From NCBI GenBank assembly GCA_944739405.2, contig OX123197.2, positions 57,946,047-58,010,046 of the forward strand: a stretch of DNA of 64,000 nucleotides. The letters run 5' to 3'. This stretch comes from Euclidia mi (taxonomy: Eukaryota; Arthropoda; Insecta; Lepidoptera; Erebidae). Positions 11,130 through 20,585 of this stretch are shown in pieces. Every line of letters starts with the position of its first letter. Positions within the stretch are counted from its first letter, which is position 1. The notes below the pieces were generated by a model. The model was not told the origin of the DNA. It saw nothing but the letters and a program-made list of their open reading frames with translations, and ran no database searches. The translations under genes and the position numbers were made by a program.

Positions 11130-11398
11130 CCTATACGACTGCCTCGTTGGTCTCGCGGCATAAATGTGCGTGGGATCGGGAGGTCCCGGTTTCAATTCCT
11201 GGGTCGGGCAGTGTTATTGGGTTTTTCTGTCACGAAATTCTTAATAGCAGCACGGAGTCTGGAAATGTGCCCGGTACGGCAATAGGCTCGCCCCTTATTA
11301 CGTGGGACTAAAGTATATCTGGCGAAAAGTGGGTGTAGAAGTATGCCTCTGCCTACCCCTTCGGGGATAAAAGGCGTGACGTTATGTATGTATGATTG
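11130..11398 (+). mobile_element. tRNA-derived SINE, family A
   Basis: The head is tRNA-like (TGGTCTCGCGGC as A box, GGTTTCAATTCC as B box). The body has 'gtgcccggtacggcaataggctcgcc' and the 3' block 'ctgcctaccccttcgggg'. It is inverted relative to the copy at 10795-11030. Confidence 0.85.
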
Positions 11399-13240
11399 AA
11401 ATGTCGACTATGTTTAAACGTTCAAACATTTTTAAAACTTTTATTCTTATAGTTCGTTTACACGAATGATAGACATTTGAAGAGATTAGAAATGTCTACG
11501 AAAGGAACAAGTAGTAAGTTTTTGACAATGGGCCTGATTATCTTGATAGACTTACTAACTAAAATAAGACTATCACTGTTTTTGTTTTTTTTGTTTACCA
11601 TACAGTACTAGAAAATGTAAAGACAATGAACTTTTAGAGCAAAATTTATTTTAAATTGAAGGTATTTCTGGCCTGCTCTTACACAACCACAAGCAGTACC
11701 ACCATTTGACCGTCTCACTTGTACTGCGGTTGTTGGATATGTGAATCAAGCCTTAGTGAGCATATTATATCGATGTGTCATCTAAAACACTGCAATTTGA
11801 TCAAAAACATGTGCCATTCTAGTTGCGTCTCCCTCACTAAACGAAATGCTACGAATAAAGATATTACAACCCGATGTTCTGTGACAAACATCCATAGGGT
11901 TCCCACCAAGAACTTAGGGTCTCAAGCCAACCTCACCTGCAAGTGGTGCACCTGCCGATCAACGGACGAGGCTCTGGCAAACAAAATATCCCGATAAGCG
12001 GCAATAGGCTCGCCACCTATTACTTGACGTACACACAGACAAACAGAACGACATGTTTGTCAAAGATAGGAAAATATTTGTTTATTTTCCTGATGTTGCT
12101 AGCAAGTACGTTTATCTAAATATTAGTGTGAGGCGAGCCGACTCTTGAAGAGCTTATAAACGTGTCCATCAAAAAGTAATACGCGTTTCTTCATTTATGA
12201 ATAATATTACATTTAGTTATAAACGTCAAATATCATCTTGTAATTTACAGAAGCTGACCAAAATTATGCAGGCACGTCGTAAGTAGGTACTCATATTACG
12301 TCGTACTGAATTCCTATACTGCCGTGCTTTAACTAGAACCCCATTAACCCTCAAATGATCGATTTTGAGTTTTGAATGCAAAGTAATACAGTTTTAAATT
12401 CTCTATCTTTCTGTCTAAGAAGCATATCTCTACCACTTACGGTTATAAAGATATTAAAACATGATTTACCGTTAAATGACAAAATATGCAACAAATGCTT
12501 GATTAAAAAGTGACTATACCACGCCTCTTAGCTTAATGCACTTTAAAGTACCTTAGTTTCAAAATTCGCCTTATGTGTTTCTCATTTTTAATTAGCTTAA
12601 ATTACGTTAATTGAATATTCTTGACTACAAATACACTAAGAGCCTATAACTTGTTTATAGTTAAGGATCAATTTTGATAAAACTGGAATAAAACAATGCT
12701 ATAAACTATTTATGATGAAAACCTTATCTTAATTCTGGTTAGACGACCATAACGGTATTTTTGCCAAGTAATCAAAATTGCGATTTGCTCAAAACAATTC
12801 GTTAAAAAACGCGTTATTTACTTCTAACATGGAATTTCTTCAAAAAAATATTAGTAATTCTTAACTAAATAATGGCCAGCCCACGTTCCCTAACTAGAAA
12901 CACGTTATCCGTTTCTCGCGCTTCATTAATACCGGGAGTGTGCGGGGATGCCATATGCGTGCGAGGATGGGATATGCGTGCAGGGAGGTTTGCTATTCCG
13001 CTCGGAGAGCTTATAGCGCGCAAGCGTGCGTCATCGCATCGTATTCCCGCAAAAACTCAAATATGTCGGGGAACATTCAGAAGTAAAATTCGATTTTTGG
13101 TGTAATAATTTATTCACATTATCTTCCTTAATTTCTCCACCAAGTTTTAGGGAAGAATAGCAGACCAACGAATTAGTCATATTTATAAAATTATTATGAC
13201 TGCCTCGTTGGTTTGTTATTATCCCTTAGACTAACTAGGT
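11399..13240. other. Non-coding with SINE scraps
   Basis: A short family A fragment (ggcaataggctcgcc) occurs at 12000-12017 and a head fragment (actgcctcgttggt) at about 13199-13213. An open frame of 77 codons at 12872-13105 is CpG-richer than its surroundings but matches nothing I know, and I do not call it a gene. Confidence 0.5.
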
Positions 13241-14300
13241 AGAGTGACTACCTTTGACGGGCGGGAACTGGATGAGAGTAGCCTCGGATATTATATAAGA
13301 GTATTCCAGTCAGTCAACCGGAAGATGGCGGTCAAACCACCCAAAGTAAGGTGAAAGTAAAAGGCGAGATACTATATAGGCATTAAGTATCAAAGACTTC
13401 CGCCACTACGATCGCCAATCCGTCTGCCAAGCGTGGCGATCAAAGTAAAATTTCCCAAAAATGAGCCACACACGAATAAAACGGCCTCTGTTCCCCGGCG
13501 GCCCTGCTATGCCTGATTCAAATAGCGGCCATGGTAACGGCGGGGCAAGGGGTGCGATAAACCTCCGGCAGAGATTTGTCGCAATATTTCATTTCATTCA
13601 TCACACCCCGATGAAGATGTAGAAGCTATGTATGAGGACATATCGCGGGCTATGCATAGCTTCAAAAACCATTACACCGTTGTCATGGGAGATTTTGACG
13701 CGAAACTAGGCAAACGAGCGGTGATGAGCTGAGGGTGGAGCAATTTGGATATGGACACCGGAACTCGCGGGGCCACTCGCTGGCTAGCTTCATGGAGAAG
13801 GAAGGACTCTTCATGATGAATAACTTTTTGAAAAAACTAGAATGCCGCAAGTGGACCTGGATAAGTCCAGATGGTGCCACCAAAAATGAGATCGATTTCA
13901 TCATGTCAATGAAGGGGTCAGTATTTAATTATGTCTCTCTGATCAGTTCGCATAAAGTGGGCCACAGTCACCGAATGTTAAGAGGCACATTGAATATTAG
14001 TCCCAGCCTCGAACGGTCAAGATTGATAAAGTCTACGCTCCTACCAGCGCCAGTTCAAATCTAAAGCCCCGAAAGCTTTCAGCTTGAGCTGCAAAACTGC
14101 TTCGAATGCCTGGGAGAATGCGTAGATGTGGACGACTTTAGTGACAGGTTAGTGAATGTTGTCCATAAAACAGGCTTAAAGTTGTTAAAGCCCATGGCGA
14201 TTAAAAGGGCCCATAAAATCTCTGGTCCGATCCTCGAGCTTATAAAGGAAAGGTGTAAGATGCTTCTGCATGCCTCCGACGATATGCCAAAGTATCGGCG

Positions 14301-14687
14301 GCTTAATAAACAAATCTCTAAGTCTCTGATTCGCGATCTTCGCCAATACAACACTAAGTGTGTTCAAGACGAATGGTGACAGAATTATGACCAGACTGAG
14401 GTCTGGACGAGATAATTATGTCACTATTCGTCTTCAGCCTTGTCAGCTGACCTGCCCAATAGACAGATCTCTTTTGAACACTTTGAAACCGTAATCTGCT
14501 CGATTGCTTCTTGATCACCCTTACTACGGAATTCAATATTCGAAATATAGATAGATCTCTAGATTGTAGATTCGTTTCTGACAGTTGTTGACATAAGCTG
14601 CATACAAAATATGTCAAACACGAATCTAAAATCTACAGATCTATCTGGAGATCGCGAATCAGAGTCTTAGAAATCTGTTTATTAAGC
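14301..14687. repeat. Palindromic inverted duplication inside the RTE
   Basis: Positions 14301-14339 are repeated in inverse orientation at 14649-14687, and 14366-14396 is repeated inversely at 14401-14434 around a 4-nt centre. The right half encodes, on the minus strand, the RTE segment that should follow the left half. The left half carries an internal deletion and the right half carries a MITE insertion. Confidence 0.85.
14520..14648. mobile_element. Fold-back MITE, copy 1
   Basis: The ends fold on each other: TAGATCTCTAGATTGTAGATTCGT pairs with ACGAATCTAAAATCTACAGATCTA, with a central part 'cataagctgcatacaaaatatgtcaaa'. A second copy is at 23772-23885. Confidence 0.75.
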
Positions 14688-16292
14688 TGAGGCGGAGTAG
14701 CTGAGGCTCCTGGAAGAGATCGAACTGGACAGCTATACACGACTACACGACCACCTGTTATTACTCCAGTCACTGACCCTAGAGCTGGATTGACCCGACA
14801 CTATATCGAAGATATCCCGGACATGACATCCCGTCAGCATGCACAGGATAAGAGTGGCCCTAAATCAACTCAAAACCAACAAGGCACCGGGTGATGATGG
14901 AATTACGTCAGAGCTTTTGAAAGCTGTCGGCGCACCTGCCGTGGAAAAACTTCGAAAGTTATTAAATTCTGTCATATTCGAGGGCAAAACGCCACAGGCA
15001 CGGCACAGTGTGGTGGTGCTTTTCGTCGAGAAAGGCGATAAATCCCTTTTGAAGAACTACATACCCATCTCACTCCTGAGTCACGTCTATAAGTTGTTTT
15101 CAGGGGTCGTCACAAATCATCTCGAGACCAAGCTAGACGACTTCCAGCCTCCCGAACAAGCGGGTTTCCGTAAAGGCTATATAGACCAGATACATACGCT
15201 GCGGCAGGTTAAGTCTGAAGAGTATAACCAGCCTCTCTACTTGGCATTTGTGAACAATGAGCAAGCCTTCGATTTGTTCGAAACCTGGGCGGTTCTGCAG
15301 TCTCGCCAACTGTGCCATCGACGACTATCGATACGTCGAAGTGCCGAAGTGTTTGTTCGAAAACGCCACCACGTCAGTCCGTCTCCAGGACCAAAGTTTT
15401 AAACCTATTCAACTATAGCGAGGGGTGAGGCAGGGAGATGATATATCTCCGAAACGTTCACCGCTGCGCTGGAAGACGTTTTCAAGGTTCTGGACTGTGA
15501 AGGACTCGGCATCAAATAAACGGCGACTACTTACACCTTCTATTTGCTGATTATAGCGTTGTCATGGCTCAGCACAATGATCGATGGCCTCAGTAGAGTC
15601 TCCCAACAAGTAGGTCTCAAGATGAACATGGACAAGACGAAAATCACGTCTGATTTCCATGTCGTACCTGCTCCTATTCAGGTTGGGAACTCTACACTCG
15701 ATGTTGTCGACAAGTACGTATAACTGGGAAAATAATCCGATTGGGTAGGTCCAACTTCGAGAAAGAGGTCATTCGTCGAATCTAATACGGTTGGGAGGCG
15801 TTCGGGAAGTCACGGCATATCTTCACGTCTGATATCCCGCAGTGTCTTAAGACGAAAGTCCTTGACCAGTGTATGTTGCAAGTGGTGATCTATGGAGCCA
15901 ATACGTGGTCATTTACTTTGGGCCTTATCTGGAAGGTCCGGGTTACTCAGAGTGGATGTTTCCTTGCGAGATCGAAAAAGAAATGAGGATATCCGCAGGA
16001 AAACCAAAGTCACCGACATAGCTCTCCAAATAGCCAGGCTAAAGTGGCAATGAGCAGGGCACATAGCTCGACGAACCGATGGCCGTTGGGGCAAGGGGGG
16101 TTCTGGAGTGGCGACCACGCACCGGACGACGCAGCAGGAGTAGGCCTCCCACAAGGTGAGCCGACGATCTGTATAAGATTGCGGGAAGTGGTTGAATGCA
16201 GGCGGCTCGACATCGAGTCTGTGTGGAGAACCTTCGTGGAGACTTATGTCCAGCAGTGGACCTCTCTCTAGGCTGACATGATGATGACTATG

Positions 16293-17922
16293 TGATTGAA
16301 AATATATATTATACGCAAATATAATATTTTAAATAGCCACTATGGAAATAAGGCCTTAAAATATACTTTTTTAGCTATTAATTGCTTAATAAGATAAGAA
16401 AAATAATCAAGGCTGTGCATATAAATTTTACAAATTGCTGTATATGTTGATGATAAGTGAAATATATATGTTGATGATAAGGAAATTTATTTAATTAAAA
16501 TTTTTAATTTAATTGATTATATTTTTATACTGCATTTTATTTAATTATCCAGTTTTTTGATATGTGATGCTTAGCCGCTTGACCGCGCACAAGTGACTAT
16601 TCTCCCTTTTTCGAAATGCCGTAGACCGCGCACAAGTGACTATTTTCCCTTTTTGGTTACACCGCTATACTCGGTCTGAATTTATTGTTTCTTTTTTATT
16701 ACGTAATGTTTCAAATTATTTTCTCTGTTCTATTCAAATTATTGAACATTTCTTCATGCTAAAAATACGAAGCGAGTCTTAAAATCGTTAACCCGGCACG
16801 AAAAAATAATGTCAAATGCCACTCTTTGTTTCGCGCGCTCCGTGATTACGTGCTTATCGTATGCATGTAATTAAATATTTTTATACTATGATACATGTTT
16901 TTTTTTATTTAATTCGGTGTAGATAGAATCCCTCTACAGTTAAAACTCATAAAATATGTATGTCATTGATTAACTTTTAAAAATAATCCTGTTTAAAATA
17001 CACAAAGTGTTTTTTTCAACGATAGTCAATGTTCGCTGCTAAGTATAATAAATTAGAAAGTAAATATCAACAAAGAATTCATAAGACTTGAAAGAGTAAT
17101 TTATAAGGTTGAAGAAAAACATCACTTCAACTTACTCATATTACCGACTTATCAACAATAAATGTTTATGTTAGCGCGCCCATCTGGCGAGCGGCGGCGC
17201 GACATTTTGTTTAGAACGTGAGCGGTTAAGTGAATTCGGCGAATTGGCGCTAGCGGTCAAGCGGTTAGCTATAAAGACGTCAGTAACAATTGAAGTAAGA
17301 AATACCTGTTTCTAGCTTAGTAAGCAAGCATATATTTTTTCATATCTTTTTTTATTTTAAGCTAAAACTTAGCTTAAAAGAGTCATAAGTACTTTAGCCT
17401 CTTTTTACGTAAGGTACTAATGTATAAGCATTAAGAAAGGTCTTAGCTACAACACAGTTAATAGACTTAGCGTGTTTATAGTTAAGCATTTTAGGGTAAA
17501 TTTATTGAAAATTAGAAACCTCATAAATTTAAAGAAAATGCTTAGCTAAAAGATCTCTAAGTGTAGGTTAACGAGGCTTTAGTGCAGCAAACAATGTAAA
17601 AAAAAATGTGTATTGCTTAACTAAATGAAAAAAATCCATTTTTTTTATATAATTTTAAGTACATTTCTGAGCAAGAAATATCCTAAATGACGCTGGCAAA
17701 TATTTGTTTAAATAATATTTAACAATCACTGATTTATGTTTAATAGTTTTCTAGAAACAACGGTTCCCGCGTTTTTACGTTTTTCTCCAAAATCACTTTT
17801 TGGGGTTAACGTGGTTTTAGTTAACGGACGGCAGTATATAATAATACTAATAACAAATATCTGGGAAAACATAGTAGACATTTTCGACGCTCCGAGTGGC
17901 GGCAAGGCGACCAACTACGTCT
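16293..17922. other. AT-rich DNA with a 43-bp direct repeat
   Basis: No gene is visible. The sequence gaccgcgcacaagtgactat occurs twice at a 43-bp offset (16581 and 16624), followed by a shared ttyccctttt. The segment 17160-17275 is somewhat GC-rich without an assignable origin. Confidence 0.55.
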
Positions 17923-18221
17923 AACGGTGCTGATATACTTGAGTATTCACTTGTAACAGAACAGCAAGCATTCGCCGTTTTTTATTTTGTCGAACTTGAA
18001 CAACGAACAGAGCCGAACATTGCGACGAATATTTTCACGATCTTTCTAGCGAATGCTCTAATCAGCAAAAAGGTCGAAGCTAATTTACTGTCCATTCGGT
18101 AGAATGTTCGCCAGAACGTTCGTAAGTTTGCTCACTCAAACACACTCGTTTGTTTTTCCGTTTTGTAACATTTGGAAGATTGCTCATTACAAGTAAATGT
18201 TCAAATGTATCAGAACTATAA
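17923..18221 (+). mobile_element. MITE, short copy
   Basis: Left end ACGGTGCTGATA...GTATTCACTTGTAACAGA and right end CATTACAAGTAAATGTTC...TATCAGAACTATA are inverted repeats with mismatches. Internal sequence (acgaacagagccgaa, gcaaaaaggtcgaag) is shared with the longer inverted copy at 58387-58912. No coding capacity. Confidence 0.75.
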
Positions 18222-18779
18222 CGTGGGAGCAAAAGCCTCTTCCAACCATTTTAATGTTTCTACTACAATTGCTGTGTGGGTAGATAAAAGATGCTTCAGT
18301 TGGTTCAGATGGATTTGTCATTATTTATGACAAATAAAACATGGCTGTTTTGTTTATTTGCTGTTACTGTTTATAGTGTTTCTTGAATCAAATGGCGATG
18401 GAAGGCTTCTAAGGTATATTCAAAAAGGAATAACTGATCATTTCCTTGTCCAACATGGTTTTAATAATTTATCAGGTTTTATCTAGAAAAGTGGCCTAAA
18501 ATTACATTACCCGGCGTGATCGAGGTCGGGTATGTCATACCTGAGAAGTTTTTAAACGTAGATTTTTTATTGTTACTGTTGTACTGTCGTTTCAGTAGCT
18601 GGAGGTAAGGGTGCGAAGGGTGAGGTACAGTAGCTATCGAGTTTATTGTTGCGCCCGCGGTGACGGTACATACATATGCGTACACGTGGCTAAGATACGT
18701 TACACCCGACCTCGTAGTCGGTGTTGACAGTAATTGTTTGATTCATAGTATTTTACGATTTATTTTTGTGTCTTATGAA
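18222..18779. other. Non-coding, possible piggyBac-element 5' region
   Basis: The block 18503-18530 (acccggcgtgatcgaggtcgggt) is GC-rich and could be part of a terminal repeat of the element carrying the gene remnant at 18780-19070, but I find no TTAA target site or matching right end. Confidence 0.3.
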
Positions 18780-19070
18780 AAAAATGAACATCGACTACAA
18801 GAACTATTAGAAAACTGCTCAAGTGCTAGCTCCTGTGACCCTGAGAGCGAAGAAGAAATTGATAACGGTTCTCAGAGAAGTGAAGAAAGTGATTCGGAAC
18901 GAGAGAGTATTTTGGATAATTTGGAAGACGTGGAATATATGCGGGCGGCTACTGAGTATCCTCAGAATGAAGACAGAGGAACAAAACATTGCTGTACAAA
19001 ATGTGACAAGCCAATATGTATGGCACACGCTATTTTTATATGCGGATATTGCGAGATTGGTGATTTGTAG
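18780..19070 (+). pseudogene. piggyBac-like transposase, internally deleted
   Basis: The frame joins two recognisable ends of a piggyBac-type transposase. The N-terminal end reads HRLQELLEN followed by an acidic serine-rich stretch (DPESEEEIDNGSQRSEESDSE). The C-terminal end is a cysteine-rich finger, CCTKCDKPICMAHAIFICGYC, with the C..C...C..H....C..C spacing of piggyBac C-terminal domains. The whole catalytic core with its DDD triad is missing between them, so no transposition activity is possible. The natural ATG appears lost: the only nearby ATG (18787) is in another frame, and upstream sequence in frame (from 18660) looks non-coding. A poly(A)-like AATAAA follows at 19275. Fortuitous similarity is possible because the N-terminal part is low complexity; the Cys finger is the stronger evidence. 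Confidence 0.5.
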
Positions 19071-19439
19071 ATGTAACTTTGGTGCTCTGTTACATGAGCT
19101 TATAAGACTTACCAGTCCCTTCTTATTTATAATAATTAGATACTAGACTACTAGACACTATTGGTAACTGAATTTACCAAAGAATTGAGAATTTTGTTAG
19201 ATTTCTATGCTAAAAGAAGTTAACTACCTAAACTTGTATTTTGTTTTCAACGAATTTCGATACTTTGTTAATTCAATAAAATATAACGCTTTTTGTACAT
19301 AATGCTGTTATTTTATTGACTAATTTTGTTGAATGGATACTATTGTTAATTTATCTCAAGCATAAAGGCAAATAACAATCAAAGTATAAAAAAATAGAAC
19401 ATCAAAAGTTTGGGTATAGGCGGGTAGGACTCACCCATA

Positions 19440-19552
19440 TACTATCTATATCGTATATCGAAAATCGGGCTCAGTGGCATGCCATTGGAGAGATCTATAT
19501 CTAGTATTGGACTACGGCAGGCTGATAATGATGATGATGATGATGATATACT
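19440..19552 (+). mobile_element. RTE 3' tail fragment
   Basis: Degenerate 'gggctcagtggcatgccattggagag', 'ggactacggcaggctgat' and (GATGAT)n mark the 3' end of a 5'-truncated RTE-derived copy. Confidence 0.65.
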
Positions 19553-19950
19553 ATCAGCCTTGACACGTAATCGTACGATAGCAAAGTGACAGAAGTGCCA
19601 CCCTAAACTTGTGTTGCGCTGCTCTCACTCGATTTCACAACCTCACCCTGATGTTATAGGCAGCAGTACGATAATATCGAGCTTATCTGAGAGTGCTTAA
19701 ATAATTAAGAATTTGCTTTTAAAATATGTTATCAAAAGGTCCTCTTTTACAGAAGATCGATTTCTATGAGTGGTGTTTTTATTTTTATGTTTCATTCGGT
19801 ATTTTCTTTATCTTTTTTATTGAAATGGCTTATAAATGACAACAGATTGACCTCACACTCAGACGAAAATAAATAAAGCACGATGTAGATTGTAGTTCGT
19901 CGGTAAAACTTTATTATTTTCTGATGTTCTTTACATGGACAGGAATCCGG
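19553..19950. other. AT-rich DNA, no feature seen
   Basis: No gene or assignable repeat. It includes the target site of the retroposon that follows. Confidence 0.55.
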
Positions 19951-20585
19951 AGGCTATAGAGGGAATCCCCCCCCGTGGGATCTCCACCTTGTCGTGGTGG
20001 GGGGGCTCAGTAACCGTGGATTGGTCACCCGCGGTGAAGCTAAGAGGGATCCAGGAGGGGACGCTCCGCGTGGGCTTGGAGGGGCCTGCGCAGGATGCGT
20101 CCAACGGTGCGGGTGCGGGGGACAGTTCTGTCTGTCCCTCGCAGTCGGGTGCGGTCGCGGGAGGAGAGGCGTGTCGGTGTTGCGTTGCCGCGCGCCCTAT
20201 CTCCCGCGACCAAATGGGGGCGCACCATTCGATGCGTCGCGATGGGGCCGCAGAGGAAGAGGAGATGCGGTGTTGCGTTGCCGTCCTCCCTATCCTCTGC
20301 GGCCGCTGGGCGTTTTGGCGGCGGAGTCCAACACCTTAATCCGCCGCCAAGGGGGTTTTGTTCGGGGCCCGCCTGACCATCTGGCGGGCCAATACCCGTC
20401 GGAGGGTGGCGACGAGTGCTTTGGTGATGCCCCACCCTCCGACACACGGGTACATGGCGGAAGTCGAGGTGGTTTTTAGTGGAAACACCACATACTCCGG
20501 CTCTTATTTCCCCCAAGAGTCGGAGATCCGAAGGGATTTTCCACCTCGTAAAACAAAAAAAAAAAAAAAAAGGCTATAGAGGGAA
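19951..20585 (+). mobile_element. GC-rich structured retroposon with TSD
   Basis: A 603-bp insertion is flanked by a perfect 16-bp direct repeat AGGCTATAGAGGGAAT (19951-19966 and 20570-20585). It begins with eight C residues and ends in a run of about 17 A, so it is a full retroposon copied from a polyadenylated RNA. It has no plausible protein: frames of up to 161 codons exist on both strands because the DNA is GC-rich and stop-poor, but they are not conserved in type. Instead it forms a chain of long perfect hairpins: 20153-20163/20201-20211 (11 bp), 20246-20257/20293-20304 (12 bp), 20316-20325/20340-20349 (10 bp), 20366-20373/20383-20390 (8 bp) and 20398-20409/20432-20443 (12 bp), among others. 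The low divergence of the TSD and intact tail indicate a recent insertion. It may be a SINE or the internally deleted form of a LINE; I cannot name the partner. Confidence 0.9.
19967..20052 (+). ncRNA. Candidate HDV-like ribozyme at retroposon 5' end
   Basis: The first 86 nt can be laid on the nested double-pseudoknot plan of HDV-like ribozymes. P1 is the C run 19967-19973 with the G run 19999-20005 (7 bp). P2 is GGATCTC 19978-19984 with GGGATCC 20046-20052 (7 bp, one G-T). P3 is CAC 19985-19987 with GTG 19994-19996 with a 6-nt loop. P4 is ACCGTGG 20013-20019 with CCGCGGT 20029-20035. The J4/2 joint then holds C20040 followed by TAAG, where the catalytic cytosine would be. HDV-like ribozymes at LINE 5' ends are established for R2 and several other families; that this one cleaves is inference from base pairing alone. 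A start with C rather than a purine and the uncertain P1.1 are weak points. Confidence 0.45.

Larger units (their letters stand above)
13571..16272 (+). pseudogene. RTE endonuclease-reverse transcriptase (broken)
   Basis: Remnants of an APE-type endonuclease and RT in several frames. The endonuclease is seen at 13600-14030: VVMGDFDAKLGKR, then after a frame change QFGYGHRNSRGHSLASFM and TWISPDGATKNEIDFIM. The linker LNKQISKSLIRDLRQYN follows at 14302-14352. The RT part begins at 14839 with LKTNKAPGDDGITSELLKA, LLKNYIPISLLSHVYKLFS and FQPPEQAGFRKGY; the later catalytic region (about 15400-15600) is frameshifted and the usual F/YADD box is degenerate. The C-terminal end is recognisable at 15990-16272 up to YVQQWTSL. 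There are many stops and frameshifts, so it is non-functional. The tail of the same family occurs within the TIR elements at 29691 and 47039. Confidence 0.85.
13250..16292 (+). mobile_element. RTE-clade LINE, decayed
   Basis: The element runs from a leader with 'ggaagatggcggtcaaacc' through endonuclease and RT remnants to the RTE 3' tail 'tgtccagcagtggac...ggctgacatgatgatga' at 16250-16292. An internal deletion joins the N-terminal leader peptide region to the middle of the endonuclease near 13565. A palindromic rearrangement disrupts it at 14301-14687. Confidence 0.85.

Noticed and set aside
12872..13105. 77-codon frame with higher CpG
   Set aside because: No recognisable motif, no supporting signals, and no homologous pieces elsewhere in the window.
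19935..20579. Overlapping open frames of up to 161 codons on both strands of the GC-rich retroposon
   Set aside because: They are open in several frames at once because stop codons are rare in GC-rich DNA; stems and loops, not codons, explain the sequence.
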